Notes: a model not told the origin generated them from the letters alone. A stretch of 64,000 bases of DNA from Lycocorax pyrrhopterus obiensis (GCA_014706295.1 JACSVZ010000001.1:84876237-84940236), one strand, 5' to 3'. Positions 38,822 through 50,199 are shown, numbered from the stretch's first letter. Made by a program: numbers and translations.

Positions 38822-39310
38822 TGACATGAGAAGGATGTGGATCTGTTGGAGCAAGTCCAGAAGAGGCCAAGAAGACAATCAGAGGGCTGGAGCACCTTTC
38901 CTGTGAAAACAGGTTGAGAGAGTTGGAGTTGTTCAGCCTGGAGAAGTGAAGGCTCCGGAGAGACCTACTTGAGGACTTTCAGTACCTAAAGGGGGCTACA
39001 AGAAATTTGGAGAGAGACTATTTACAAGGACATGTAGCGATACGACGAGGAGTGATGCCCTTACATTGAGAGAGATCAGGTTTAGATCGGATATTAGGAG
39101 GGAGTTCCTCATGATGAGGATGGTGAGACACCGGAACCTAGAAAAGCTGTGGGTGCCTCATCCCTGAGAGCGTCCAAGGCCAAGTTGGAGGTAGCTTTGA
39201 GAAACCTGGCCTACTGGAACATGCCCCTGCCCACAGCAGGGAGGGCTGGCACTAGATGATCTTTAAGGTCCCTTCCAACCCAAACCATTCTATGATGCTG
39301 CTTGATTCTG
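38822..39310 (+). mobile_element. CR1 LINE 3' fragment
   Basis: Plus-strand CR1 of about 490 bases, from AAGAGGCCAAGAAGACAATC through GTTGTTCAGCCTGGAGAAG and GGGAGTTCCTCATGATGAGG to CTTCCAACCCAAACCATTCT. 5'-truncated, ORF2 end and 3' UTR only. The terminal repeat is degraded (TATGATGCTGCTTGATTCTG). Confidence 0.94.
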
Positions 39311-39393
39311 TGTTGTGTTTAAGTGCTTTTTGGAACAGGACTGAATAAAACCTGCTCCATGTCTACTGCTAATTGGACAAAATCTAATGGGTT

Positions 39394-39609
39394 CTAATTG
39401 CACATAGAGAAACTTCAGTTTGTCATCAGGAAAGACTTTCCATCAGTGAGGAAATAAGTTACCTGCAGAAATAGTTGACTCTCCTCTGTGGGAGGTTTTA
39501 TAGAACAGACTAGGCAAACACGTCAGGAACGGTTCAAATGCAGTTGATCTGCCCCAGGGCAAGAGAATGGACAAGAGGAGTATTTTAGGTCTTCAGAGAC
39601 TTATTCTAG
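39394..39609 (+). mobile_element. Ancient CR1/L3-like LINE fragment
   Basis: Follows the younger CR1 directly. Phrases such as GTGGGAGGTTTTATAGAACA, GACTAGGCAAACACGTCAGG and GATCTGCCCCAGGGCAAGAG match in order the 3' region of old amniote CR1/L3 elements, then AGGTCTTCAGAGACTTATTCT stands where AGGTCCCTTCCAGCCCTATTC would be expected. Divergence is clearly higher than in the neighbouring copy, so it is an older insertion. Call by recalled consensus only. Confidence 0.65.
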
Positions 39610-40887
39610 AGTACCTACATCATGATGAACATGTTGGACTTTTTCATTTAGTGCCCAATATGTCACATTCCCTGCTTTCTATATGAATATATGCAACAAA
39701 AAAAGCTTTTGCTAATAGAACCTAATAAACACTTCTAGTGAATCTGAACTTGGCCCAGAAACTGTTTCATTGATTCTGAAACTATCCACCAACTTAAGCT
39801 GATTTTGTCAAGTCGCGTTTACAGGAAGGAAAGCAACATGGATCAATTCACACAAAAAACACATTCATATAGGTCCTTCTTTCTTCCTTTTCACTAACAC
39901 CCACCCACTTGAATTATTTTGGTCTATGATATTTACAGCTCTGCCAGATACACTGACACATATATTTAGTCTCTCTACAGGGTGAAATGCAGTAATAATG
40001 TGATGGTAATACTGCATTTTTCATCTGCAAACACTGAAGTCACTGATTATTCAAACGACCAACAAAGATGTTTATGATGAAGCAAAAAGCAAGCATTAAA
40101 TGCACAGGCCGTATCTAAACATTTATCAATTCCATGTGGACTAGGGGGTCCTTCAGGATTAAAACCTAAACAGCACAGATTTTAGCTAGAAGCATGCAAT
40201 TAAAAAAAAAAAAAAAGGTAGAGGAAAAAAAACCCGAACAGCATTTATCACTAAAACCCCAACACTTTTTGTTAATTCCACTGTTTGTAGCCATGGGATG
40301 CTATGTGGAGGCATTCACACTAAAAATTTGGATGCAACTGGTTCTGACACATATTGTGAGCTCGTATATTCCATTGACTTTTCACTTGCTTTTACAAAGG
40401 CCATTCAAAATTACAGTCTCTGAGTCTGGGAGACATCTCTCTTCTCAGGCAGTCTCTGAGAATGATAGGAGATTAGAGGCTGGGTAATGACCCTTTCATG
40501 TCTATTTAAAGAGATGAAGATCCAGCCCCAGTATGCTGTGAGATCTAGCACCAGTTTGCTAAAAAACACTGTGGTGATCACAGAGGCAAGCTGGCAAATT
40601 TGTACAGTATTACAAACAACAACCTAACACCTTTTCTCTTATCTAAAAATCTACACTTTCAGAAAAGCAAGTACATAAATACAAAGGAGGGTTCACAGGA
40701 CACCTGTCCTGGACAGCAAAAGCTGCTTTCCTTATTATCAACAATTAAGACTGGAAAATAAATACAGAAAAAGGACCAATTTCTATAGGAAAAAATAACA
40801 TACAGACAGCCAAGGAAGTTTTCAAGTGTAAGGCATGAAAGGAGGATGGCCTCTGGACTGACTGGTTATCCTTGGGATTTCACGGCA
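39610..40887. other. Unique stretch, no supported gene
   Basis: AT-rich sequence with an A14 run near 40202. Nothing else recognised. Confidence 0.6.
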
Positions 40888-41387
40888 GAGTGCTGCATCC
40901 ATCTCAGCATATCAAGGACATTGCCTGCTGGAGCATATCCAGAGGAGGTCACAAAGATCCTCAGAGGAACGAAGCACCTCTCCTATAAGGAAAAGCTAAA
41001 AGAATTGGGATTGTTCAGAGTTTAGAACAGAAGGCTTGGAGGTGACCTAATTGCAGCCTTCCAGTACCTGAAAGGAGCCTACAAGAAAGCTGGAGAGAGA
41101 CTTTTGACAAGGACATATAGTGATAAGGCAAGGGGATATGGCTTTAAACTGAAAGATGGGAGGTTTAGATTAGATATAAGGAAGAAATTCTTTACTGTGA
41201 GGGTGGTGAGGCACTGGAACAGGTTGCCCAGAGAAGCTGTGGATGCCCCATCCATAGAAGTGTTCAAGGCCAGGCTGGATGGGGGTCTGAGCAACCTGGT
41301 CTAGTGGAAGGTGTCCCTGCCCATGGGATTAGATGGTCTTTAAGGTCCCTTCCAACAACAGCCATTCCATAAGTCTACGATTCTATG
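40888..41387 (+). mobile_element. CR1 LINE 3' fragment
   Basis: Plus-strand CR1 of about 500 bases including AACAGGTTGCCCAGAGAAGC, GTGTTCAAGGCCAGGCTGGA and GGAAGGTGTCCCTGCCCATG. It ends in ACGATTCTATGAAAG, close to the typical CR1 terminal repeat. Sixty-odd codons remain open in the 3' region by chance. 5'-truncated and inactive. Confidence 0.95.
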
Positions 41388-42539
41388 AAAGAAGGAAGGC
41401 CTCTTCTTTCCAAATTTGGCACATTTGAGTATGGAAAAGGAAGTACAAAACAATCATTTCCCATAAGGAATGAACCATGAATAAGAATTGATGTGATATA
41501 TTAGATTATTTGATTACATTTTCATAAGGAAATTTCTCATAGAAAGCAAAGGGCTGTCTTGGATTTGTACAGCAGCTTGTACATCCAGCTCACAGTAATC
41601 AGTTCTGACTGGGAACTGCCAATAATGTGTTGTGCTGTCATAAGGAAAAAAACAAAAGCCTACACTTCCAGTCTCTTTGCTTGCATTGGACCCTTAAAAC
41701 ATATATGATTTTTAAGAGGACTAAATATTTTATTCTCCCATTACACTGATGAAATTTATGGAGAGACAGCAAATTTGAAAATGGTACCCCGGACTCTGGC
41801 GGCTAGCACCCTGCCTTGAAAAGGCTATTCCAGTTTCTAGGCTATAGTTTTCTATTGTTTTCCTTTAAATCAGAACATTATTTTCTCATTTCATAAAATG
41901 AGAAAAGTTTGGAGTTAGCCCTGTATCTATTATTCTCAGCATAGAATTTAGAGTTCAAATTCCACTGTACAGGGCCAGCAGCACACCTCTTAGATAGCAA
42001 TGAGTTTAAGGAAGATGGGGTTGAGGGTCAAATACTTTGATGAGGCTAGAATAAAAAAAGAGTCTGACCACTGTCTTCACCAGATGCTCCAAGAAATAAC
42101 AGGAATACCCTTTCACCATTTTAAAGCATAAAGATTTGTGCTTAAATAAAAAAAAAAAAAATAAAGACCGATATTAGCTGTCTGTGCCTTCAAACTGTGA
42201 CTCAAATGTTAAATCATTCATGGGATATAGCCTACATTAATGTTAAGACTCATTTGTTCTGATTTCACTCAAAACCAGAACGCTTGTTCTCATTAATTCT
42301 GCAAGCTTATTTTGCTAATTAATTTTTACAATAAATTTCTTCATTTCTTCAGAGAGTTTTGTTCTAGCCGCCTGCAATTCTGATTTATCTTTTTAAAGAA
42401 TCACATCTAAAATGTCATGTAGAACTACAATTTCTGTCTGAGTTTTACATTTTTAAAAAGGAGGAAAGCTCTTAAAAATAGCCATGCCTATGGGAAAGTT
42501 CTTTCCAACAACTTTTTAAACTTTAAATGCCTCACTTAC

Positions 42540-42636
42540 CATGACAACAATGAAAATTTTTATACATTTCCCTCATCTTTGATTCTGGTCTGAAGATTTG
42601 CAGTTTACAGTCCATGCCCACTCTATTTCTGTTCCA
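42540..42636 (-). CDS. Weak candidate coding exon, unidentified
   Basis: Minus-strand acceptor TGCTCTGTTCTTGAACAG is followed by 97 open bases (32 codons plus one base) ending CATG before a very strong donor, GTAAGTGAGG. The frame reads WNRNRVGMDCKL at the start and MYKNFHCCH at the end. Start phase 0 follows the 43464-43322 exon directly and end phase 1 fits the 18337-18246 exon, so it bridges the chain. The peptide itself is not characteristic: it is basic and Cys-containing with no recognised motif. The open frame extends upstream past the chosen acceptor, so an alternative acceptor (TTGTACTTCAAAG) is possible but gives a mismatched phase. Confidence 0.25.
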
Positions 42637-42971
42637 CTGTTCAAGAACAGAGCAATGCATTGCTTGCTTCTGTGGGGTTTGTTTTTGTCTTTGAAGTACA
42701 AATGAGGGTGGAGGCAAATAGTTTAGATTGCTAACATAGTTAATAACAATCTGGAGGCTGGAAAAGGCAGAGTAGAGCTGGGGATGACAAAGAAAGGTTT
42801 TGAATCGTTCCACTGGCTACAGGAGAAAAGCAAAGGTGTGTAACCTTCTTCTACGTATATGTTCCTCATGCAGAGACTATTTTGGTTGATCTCTGTGAAC
42901 TTGGACTGTGGAAAAGTTCACCCCAATGGGAAAACTCCTATTAAAATTTTTACATAGGATGTAATCACTGT

Positions 42972-43025
42972 AGTATTAATAACCTGAGAAGTATTAATAA
43001 CCTGAGAAGTATCAATAAACTGAGA
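42972..43025 (+). repeat. 18-base minisatellite, three copies
   Basis: Three tandem 18-base units: AGTATTAATAACCTGAGA twice exactly, then a third with two changes. It lies inside the putative 685-base intron between the candidate exons. Confidence 0.92.
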
Positions 43026-43321
43026 AGATACATTCTCTTTTGGGGGGTAATCACAGACACCAAGTATCAGATAAAGTACACCAAGGATGAGAAAATGAAA
43101 GTTTTCTACTTTCCCTTTGACAGATTGTCATTGAAAGGATAAAGAAATTCATGACATAATCAAGGTCAGAGGGATAACACTATATGTATTTATAGCCTCC
43201 ACACTCTAATCTAATTCCTTAATTAACCCATCCTTTCAATCTTATATACCATTGCATAGCTTTTCTCAGGTTTGAGACATCATTCATTACATATATTTTA
43301 ATTCTTAATCTGTTAAATTAC

Positions 43322-43464
43322 CTCCTGTTTTTTCTGCAGATTTTCATGGTCTGTAGCAGATGTTGTCTTCTCCCATTTCTCTGCAACTTGATTTGCTTCT
43401 TCTATTTTTTGCTCATAGCTTTTCTGGGAATTTAGCAGCGTCACTTCATAAAACTCTTGAATAT
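43322..43464 (-). CDS. Best candidate internal exon; helical, Glu/Lys-rich peptide
   Basis: On the minus strand an excellent pyrimidine tract (GCTTGTTCCTCTTTACAAACAG) precedes 143 bases that stay open for 47 codons after two bases of a split codon, ending CAGGAG before donor GTAATT. The peptide begins IQEFYEVTLLNSQKSYEQ, continues KIEEANQVAEKWEK and ends HENLQKKQE. It has no Pro or Gly, is dense in Glu, Lys and Gln, and has Leu, Val, Ile and Trp at intervals that suit an amphipathic helix or coiled coil. The other two frames contain stops. Start phase 1, end phase 0. Splice signals, composition and amino-acid order all look like a real protein segment, but I cannot assign a family. If real, the split first codon becomes Asp when joined to an exon ending in G. 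Confidence 0.5.
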
Positions 43465-43837
43465 CTGTTTGTAAAGAGGAACAAGCAAAAGATGTTATTT
43501 GCCATATTGGCTTTGACTCCCTGGTGTTTTCCTTTGGCTGATACATACTCACACATTATCATCATAATGATAAACATGTACTACATTTTTAGCAGAAAGC
43601 CCCAATACACAAGGATTTTTTTTCTAAATTTCCTGTAAGATTCTTGAGTTATATTCTCATTTTAAAGAGGTCTTTAGAAAAAAATGCAAAAATGTAAACA
43701 AATAATTATAAGAAGAGATTCAAAGAACATGTTACAGGCACACCTGAACAACATAGGCAGAACAGACCCTTTTACAGGGAGAAGTAAGTCACAGATCGCT
43801 TTAACCAGTAACCTAGAAATTTGCAAATGTAAAATAC

Positions 43838-43989
43838 CTTAAGAGAAACTTGTTGACGCCCATTCAAAGCACCTGAATCACTCTCAGCCCTATCTGCGGG
43901 TGCATTTGGCACTTTTTTCAAGTGGGGTGCACAGCTTGAAGGAAGACTTTGCAGATTCACCACTTCAGTGTGTTGCCATTCAGAAGTGG
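43838..43989 (-). CDS. Candidate coding exon with two possible donors
   Basis: Minus-strand acceptor region CTTTTTGCTTACTCTTGG...CATTACCCAG leads into an open frame of 50 codons after two bases (begins TSEWQHTEVVNLQSLPSS). Two donors are possible. The outer one (AAG/GTATTT, exon end 43838) leaves phase 0, which does not fit the next exon. The inner one (TTCAG/GTGCTT, exon end 43873, 38 codons plus one base) leaves phase 1 and joins the 43464-43322 exon in frame, giving ...AESDS then Asp-Ile-Gln. The peptide is Ser/Pro/Ala-rich and polar, like a disordered linker before the helical segment. The intron to the next exon would be 373-408 bases. No family recognised. Confidence 0.35.
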
Positions 43990-44520
43990 CTGGGTAATGT
44001 TTGGTTTCAACCAAGAGTAAGCAAAAAGTCAGGTCTTAAAATATCCTGTTCAGATGTTTCTACCACACTTATTTCCATGGGGTATGATCAGATATACGAG
44101 ATCCAGCAGTGAAAACAATTTTACTGAAACCTGTGCGCATAATGACCTAAGGAGAGGGGGGAAAAAGTGTTTCCTTCCTTGGGCAAGAAGTTTTCAGTCA
44201 TACACAAATGGTGGCACATTGTCTAGCAGAGATAACTGACTTATCAAAGAACAAATAAACTTCACATTATTTTAATTAATAACAATGGACTTTCTCCTGG
44301 ATAACAAAGAAACAGATTGCATCTACGTGGATACCCCTTGGAACCTCAAAGGAAAAGCTTTTTATAGGGTGCTTGTCCTCACATTCAATCTCCGGCCAGA
44401 TATCAGAAGCCTCTCTTCCCTCTCTTTAGTAACAGCTAAAGTTGAACTTTTCTTGTAACTCATTTTACAACTTTCCAACTTATTACGTACTCTATTTGTC
44501 ATGTACAATGGGAAACAAAA

Positions 44521-44825
44521 GAATCATAGAATCATTCAGATTTGAAAATACCTCAAAGATTATAAAGACCAACCTTCAACTAAATGTCACCATGCCCACT
44601 AAACCATATTGTGAAGTGCCACGTCTACTCATTTTTTGAACACTTCCAGGGATGGTTACTGCACCACTTTCCTGGGCAGCCTGTTCCAATGTTTGAACCC
44701 TTTCAGTGAAAAAATGTTTTGTAATATCCAACCTGAAACTGCCCTGGCACAATTTGAGGCCATTTCTCCTTGTCCTGTTGCTGGCTACCTAGGAGAAGAG
44801 GCCAATCCCCACCTTGCCACACTAA
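44521..44825 (-). mobile_element. CR1 LINE fragment, older type
   Basis: Reverse-oriented. The plus strand reads GAATCATAGAATCATTCAGA, ACTAAACCATATTGTGAAGT, GCCACGTCTACTCATTTTTT, AACACTTCCAGGGATGG and GCAGCCTGTTCCAATG. This pattern (with the CCAAGTGCCACGTCCAC-like block) matches an older CR1 group seen also at 52408-52602. About 305 bases, non-coding. Confidence 0.9.
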
Positions 44826-47800
44826 CTTTTATCTCACAGATATATTTGTAAGAATTTACATTTCATATTACTACGAACATTTAATTCCACATTAAAACTA
44901 AAACCTATTTTTAAAACAAAAAGCTACAGGACAGTTTCAATGAGAAAGAAAGTTTCTCCATTCTCGATACAGGGAATTTTTTACAGTCACTTTAAATGCT
45001 CATAGTACAATTGAAACAGTTGTAATACATGGTTCAATGCCAGCTCAATTTGTATTGCAACGGCAAGTAAAACATATCAGGCTAATATGTAATTATCTCT
45101 AGATAAATACTTTGCAGAAATAAGCTAAAAATTGCCCTCTGGCAGTGGCATTCAGCTGGCATCACTGTCATTATCAGGGTATTAATTGGGTTGACAGTAT
45201 TCAGTCAAGGAACAGTAGAAAGGTGCTTTTGCCCTAACTTTAAAGCCTATCTTGCCCTAGTGTTTTCATTAAAAATGATGTGTGAGCCACATTTGCATGT
45301 GTATGCACATGTGCAAAATAAATATTAAAACCTCAGTCTCTTTAAAGGTTCTTATCTATTCTGAGGAGGCCACGGGTTGCTTTTGCTGGAATAATGATCA
45401 CTGGTGTGCAGAGAAAAGCACTTCAGTACTTATGTGGTCACAGAAGAAAGCACAAAGGATTCACTTAGTTGGTTGCTTTGTAATTCCGTAAGATAAAATT
45501 GCCATTTCTGTGGAACAAGGGCAGCCAGAAACTTGCAGTCGGTCAAGGTTTGCAGAAAATAGGCTTTGTAATTTGCTCTGAGTAAAACCTGCTCTATCAA
45601 GTAATCTGTGCTACATGAGAGGTGCCATCATACTAGGAGGGGAAAAGTGTTGAACACTACTGAGGATAGAACAGGAGCGAGCAGCTACAGAATCAAGATT
45701 GGAACCACAATCATAAAGACGAGTCATGAGGGCATGGTAATTGTTATGTAAAATTAGCAAAATACAGTCTGTCTCCTAGTGGGGGTTTACAGGAAAATAA
45801 TTCAACAAAAAGTCTAAAATCTTATCACGGAAAACAGAAATTGTAGAATGTCTTGGGTTGGAAGGGACCTTAAAGATCACCTAGTTCTACTCCCCCTGCC
45901 ATGGACAGTGACACCTTCCACTAGACCAGGTTGCACCAAGCCCCATCCAACCTGCCCTTGAACACTTCCAGGGATGGGGCATTTCTTACACAAATTAAAT
46001 CTGTACCTAGTATTTCCTGGCACTATACTCTCTCCCTTCCATGAAAACAAGTTCAGATTTCATGTAGAAATGGCAGTATTACTACTGATGAACTTTGTGA
46101 GCACAAAACACACCTTCAGTTTGAATCTCTGTACTGCTCCAAACATTTTGTTAAGCAATTAATTCATGTTTGTTTAAAGTGTCAGAGAATCTCACTGGAT
46201 TTTCCATCTAACAGAATTTGTTCATTTACTTCTTAAGAGACTACTTTATTTAATAAATTCTGGTTGCTGTCCCTTTAGCCTAGCCAAAATATATTGTCAG
46301 TTTTGCTATATAAAGATAAATTGCAGACAATAATTTATATATACATATTTTAGTATGAAGTAATTCTAAAGATACCAAGACTTATTTTATTTTGGATAAC
46401 TCCATCACTGGGGAAGTGGGAAAACAGATTTGCTGTACATCAGCCTGGTAGAGTACATATCAGTAGCATTTTGCAACTGCCCATGGACAAGTATATTGTA
46501 GCTGGCTGCGTTTGCTCTCTGCAGGCAAGCTCCAAGAGTCCCCACTTCTCCTTCCTTACAGACCTGTGCAGGAGTGAGCAGGGTCTAACCTTTATAGATA
46601 TGTCAGGAAGCACTGTCTGTCACTAAAGCTCGAGACACTTCTCAGTTTGAAGTCTTGGGTTTTTTTACTATTGTTTAAAAAAAAATATTAATGCTCAGAT
46701 TTCTGCTCACTCTAACCTCACTTTTTTTAAAAGAAAATTTAAACAAAATTAGTTTAGAAAAAGAATAAATACTGGAGAAGACACAATGTCTTATTCACAT
46801 AAAAGAATGACCTTTCTTTCAGACAGCAGCTACATAGAAAGAAAAAATGTGTGATCAGACAGAGCTGAACAAGCTGCCTAAACTCTGCCATTTTCTGACT
46901 TTTGAGTGGTTGGTGCTGCAGCCTACAACCATTTTTCCAGTACAACTTCTCTTCCAATTTATATGCATCACAATATCCATTTGTGATAGAAACACTTTAG
47001 AGCTCTGATAGCAAAGGGGTTAAATAATACAAAAAGGCAAAAATGTTGAATAGCCTAAACTACTGTCTCTCTTGTGTGACCATGGGCTTTTGCCAGCATT
47101 CTAATGAGGGAAAAAATGAGATAAAGCAATGCAATTCCTCATTCATCTGTAAGCAGTTGAGCACCAGAAAAATACAATTAAATTGAGGGGAATTCAGACA
47201 AAGACAGATGATTAAAGGTCTGAGAGGACTAACTTCTGAGCAAAGATTAAAGGAAGAGAATAATAACAACATACACTTTCATATTTCCTTTCATTTCAAA
47301 GCAAAACAAACATTAAGAACCATATAGTGTTGGCTGAGAAAATTGCCCGTGGCCTCAAAGAGAAGCAAACCAGCAGGGTCAAAATGCAGAGGCCCACAAA
47401 CGAGCATGCCAGATCTGTCCAGCCCTTTGTAATCAATAACCCACTTACAGTGGCTTCAGAATCACCACTGGATTTGAGACAACATTATTCCATTTTTAAA
47501 AGTCCTCTTTGCTGAGAAGGGCAGATACAGCTACACGAGCAAATTGGGAATGATTCCTTAGTGTGCTAGGAACAAGGCAGGAACCTCTCACTCTTAGAAG
47601 CTTTCTCCTTTATTCAAGATACTCACTAGTGTGAGTGATTTAAGGTCAGAAAGGGAAGGTGATCAGCATTTGTTCCTAGTTGTGCATCTTGGTGCCCTTG
47701 GTGTCCCCTCAGTTGTGTGAATCAGCATAATCTGCTGGTAGCCCCAAGGCTGGATGAAGTACATGAGATAGCTTTGGCATCTGTATAATTTCCACCCACA

Positions 47801-48051
47801 CAGAGAAGCACTGGCAGGTCCCAAATGCATCCCAGTACTTTCATGGACATGCAGAAATGTAGCCATCAAGGCACACACATCCCAGTGCACCAAGCAGCTG
47901 GGATTACCCCAACCTCTCTCTTTAATACCAGCTGACCTGGAGCTGCACTTTGCATGTACCAAACTGATGCAAAGGGTTAGGGAGTGAGAACATCAAAAGA
48001 TTGGTTTTCCAAGGTAATAAAGCACTTAAGGACTTACAGAATGCAGTTGCC
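44826..48051. other. Unique stretch with one short CR1 piece
   Basis: Apart from the CR1 tail at 45842-45983, this is unique AT-rich sequence. I found no exon here with the phase (0 to 1) needed to join the candidates at 50200 and 43989. Confidence 0.55.
45842..45983 (-). mobile_element. CR1 3' end, short
   Basis: Reverse-oriented 3' terminal piece: TTGGGTTGGAAGGGACCTTA, AAGATCACCTAG, CACCTTCCACTAGACCAGG, and CTTGAACACTTCCAGGGATG. About 140 bases, truncated. Confidence 0.93.
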
Positions 48052-48588
48052 TGTCTCAAAACACTGCTGAGGTCACAGAAAGAACTTGCTATAAAATAAA
48101 CCACCACAATAAGACATAAGATAAGCACAGATGGCACAGCAGGAAGGAGCTCATTCCAGGCCTAAGAGAGATGAAGGTTTGGTTACATCTAGACAAAAAG
48201 TCCCACCATGGCAAACTGTGAGAAAGGAAAAACTGCTCACACACATACCATCCCAGGTTATGAGAATGCCATCTACACCCTGCGGATACCCAGAACTTGG
48301 ACTGTATAAAGGTGATATGGCAGAAGAATGACTTGGGGAACCCCACCACCAGGGTGCAGAAGGACTAGTGGGACATCACAGGATTCATCGGATGGTGATA
48401 TCTTTCCATTTAATCTGTCTCTCTCTTACTTTCTTTCTCTTCCCCCCTCTTTATTTTCTATTTCTTTCTCTCTCTCTCTCTACCTCACATTTAATGTTAA
48501 ATAAATTTTTTTACTTTTGGCTTGAGCATATGGTCTCATTTGCACCTTAATTTGGGAAGAGGCATCTCTTTATAAACAGATCATAACA
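48052..48588 (+). mobile_element. Second solo-type ERV LTR with TATA box and poly(A) signal
   Basis: The 3' half is clear. A TATA box, TATAAA (48305-48310), is followed by a pyrimidine tract (about 48419-48482), an AATAAA signal (48500-48505) and a T-run. The element ends at CAGATCATAACA (48588), with the CA border of an LTR. I recognise the stretch from about 48240 to the end as a passerine LTR family I cannot name. The 5' border is uncertain: TGTCTCAAAACACTG at 48052 would give a 537-base LTR, with flanks AGTTGC and AGTGCA as only a rough target duplication. No internal viral genes are adjacent. Promoter and poly(A) signals look better preserved than in the LTR at 29376. Confidence 0.72.
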
Positions 48589-48659
48589 AGTGCAAAATGC
48601 AAAAAATGGCTCATCTTGAGCTTGTGCAGGCTTACAATGAAGCTATGCAGTGAGGGTGG

Positions 48660-48783
48660 AATCACAGAATATGAGTTGGAAGGTATCTTAAAGACCATAC
48701 AGTTCCAACACCCCTGACATGCCCAGGGACACCTTCCTCTAGACCAAGTTCCTCAAAGCCCCATCCAGCCAGGCCTTCGACAG
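48660..48783 (-). mobile_element. CR1 3' end, short
   Basis: Reverse-oriented CR1 tail of about 124 bases starting 71 bases past the LTR: ATCACAGAATATGAGTTGGA, CCCAGGGACACCTTCCTCTA, GCCCCATCCAGCCAGGCCTT. Truncated and diverged. Confidence 0.88.
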
Positions 48784-50199
48784 ATTTGCAAGATACCAAA
48801 CTCAGGATTCAGAACACAGGGAGCATAAAGAAAACCAGAGCAGAACTGGAGATAAAAATCTCTTGCACCTCTTTTGCATTTCAAAAAGGAAGTGGAAGAA
48901 GAGGAAAGTCTGTATTCCAGTAACAAACAAGCCAACGCCAGGCTTTCTGATACCATCTATATTTTATACAACACAAGCAATTAAGCTTAAAAAGATAATC
49001 TTGTACACCGCTTAGCCTGAAGTTGTACTGCATATGTCAGCAAACACTGCTTCTCCAGTGACTTGACAGTACATGTGGCCACTTGTAAAAGAGCAGTGCA
49101 AACTACTCCCTGCAGCAAACCTTATCCAAAACCCACTGAATTTGCAGACACCTACCCCCTACAGCATGTTTTGACCTCCACTATGCTGACAGCTATTCCA
49201 AAAGCTGTTACCTTCATCTGTGCTTAGCAATGCAGGAAGATTTCCTTACATACATCTTGCTACCACCCCCTTCACTTTATGTCTTGAGAGGATTTAGCAA
49301 TGGCATCAAAATTCCGGTATCTGCAGAAGTTGTCTGTTGTTTCTGCAGACAGCTGCACAATTTTGCAATTAACTGTAATAGCATTAACAATGTAGAATCC
49401 CATTACCCAAGGAATGAGCTCTCTGTGCATCATATTTCTAGAGAACCAAACTGGGAACTGGAACAAATATTCTGTAGGATAAAAAGAAAGGGTGTTTTTT
49501 TCTTCCTCTTTCTAGAGGTCCGTAGCCACAGAATTCATTTTTCCTATACTGTGCCAGTGCCCTGACTTGCTTTGCAGTGTAAGTCCCATCTGTTTTTCCA
49601 GGGCATCCAGGGACAAGGTGGAATGGGGGTCTAAGGCAACACACAAACACAAGCTGTTCCCTTTCTGGGAAATTTGGGACAGTCTTTTTGTCTATGTGTA
49701 GGATAGTGTCTGATGTGTACCTTTTAATGTTGTGTAACCCAGCACAAATGACTACTGTCTGGCAGAACACTGCAGATCAAAATAAAGTCAGTTGTTGCAG
49801 GCTCCTGCTGTAAATCCTTTTTTTAACTAAGGGAACATTACAGTGTACGTCTAAATGGCATCATTTATTTCCTGGGGAGTAGATTATGCTGGGTCAGCTT
49901 CAGCCATCTGGTCTGAATTATTAGGTAGGAGTAAGGCGAATTGTGCAGGATGTTGTTCAAGAAGGAAAACTCATTCAGGCAGTACAAGTAGCAGGGAAGT
50001 GATCAGAGACTGTACCAGCCTGCCAGTAAAGAGCTTTAGTGGCCCTGCTGATGGAAGCAGTCCAAAGAGAGGTTAAATAACATGCTTCACCCAATGCAAT
50101 TATGTCGTGTGGGTTTTTTTCAAGTAAAATGTTTCCATATTGAGTAAAACTGCCATTATAAGAGTGGGAAGATAAAAAGCAAGAGAAGTTAAAACCTAC

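Larger units (their letters stand above)
41388..44520. other. Candidate exon cluster with short introns
   Basis: Holds three minus-strand exon candidates (42636-42540, 43464-43322, 43989-43838/43873) and an 18-base minisatellite in the intron between the first two. The rest is AT-rich unique sequence without recognised repeats. Confidence 0.5.
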
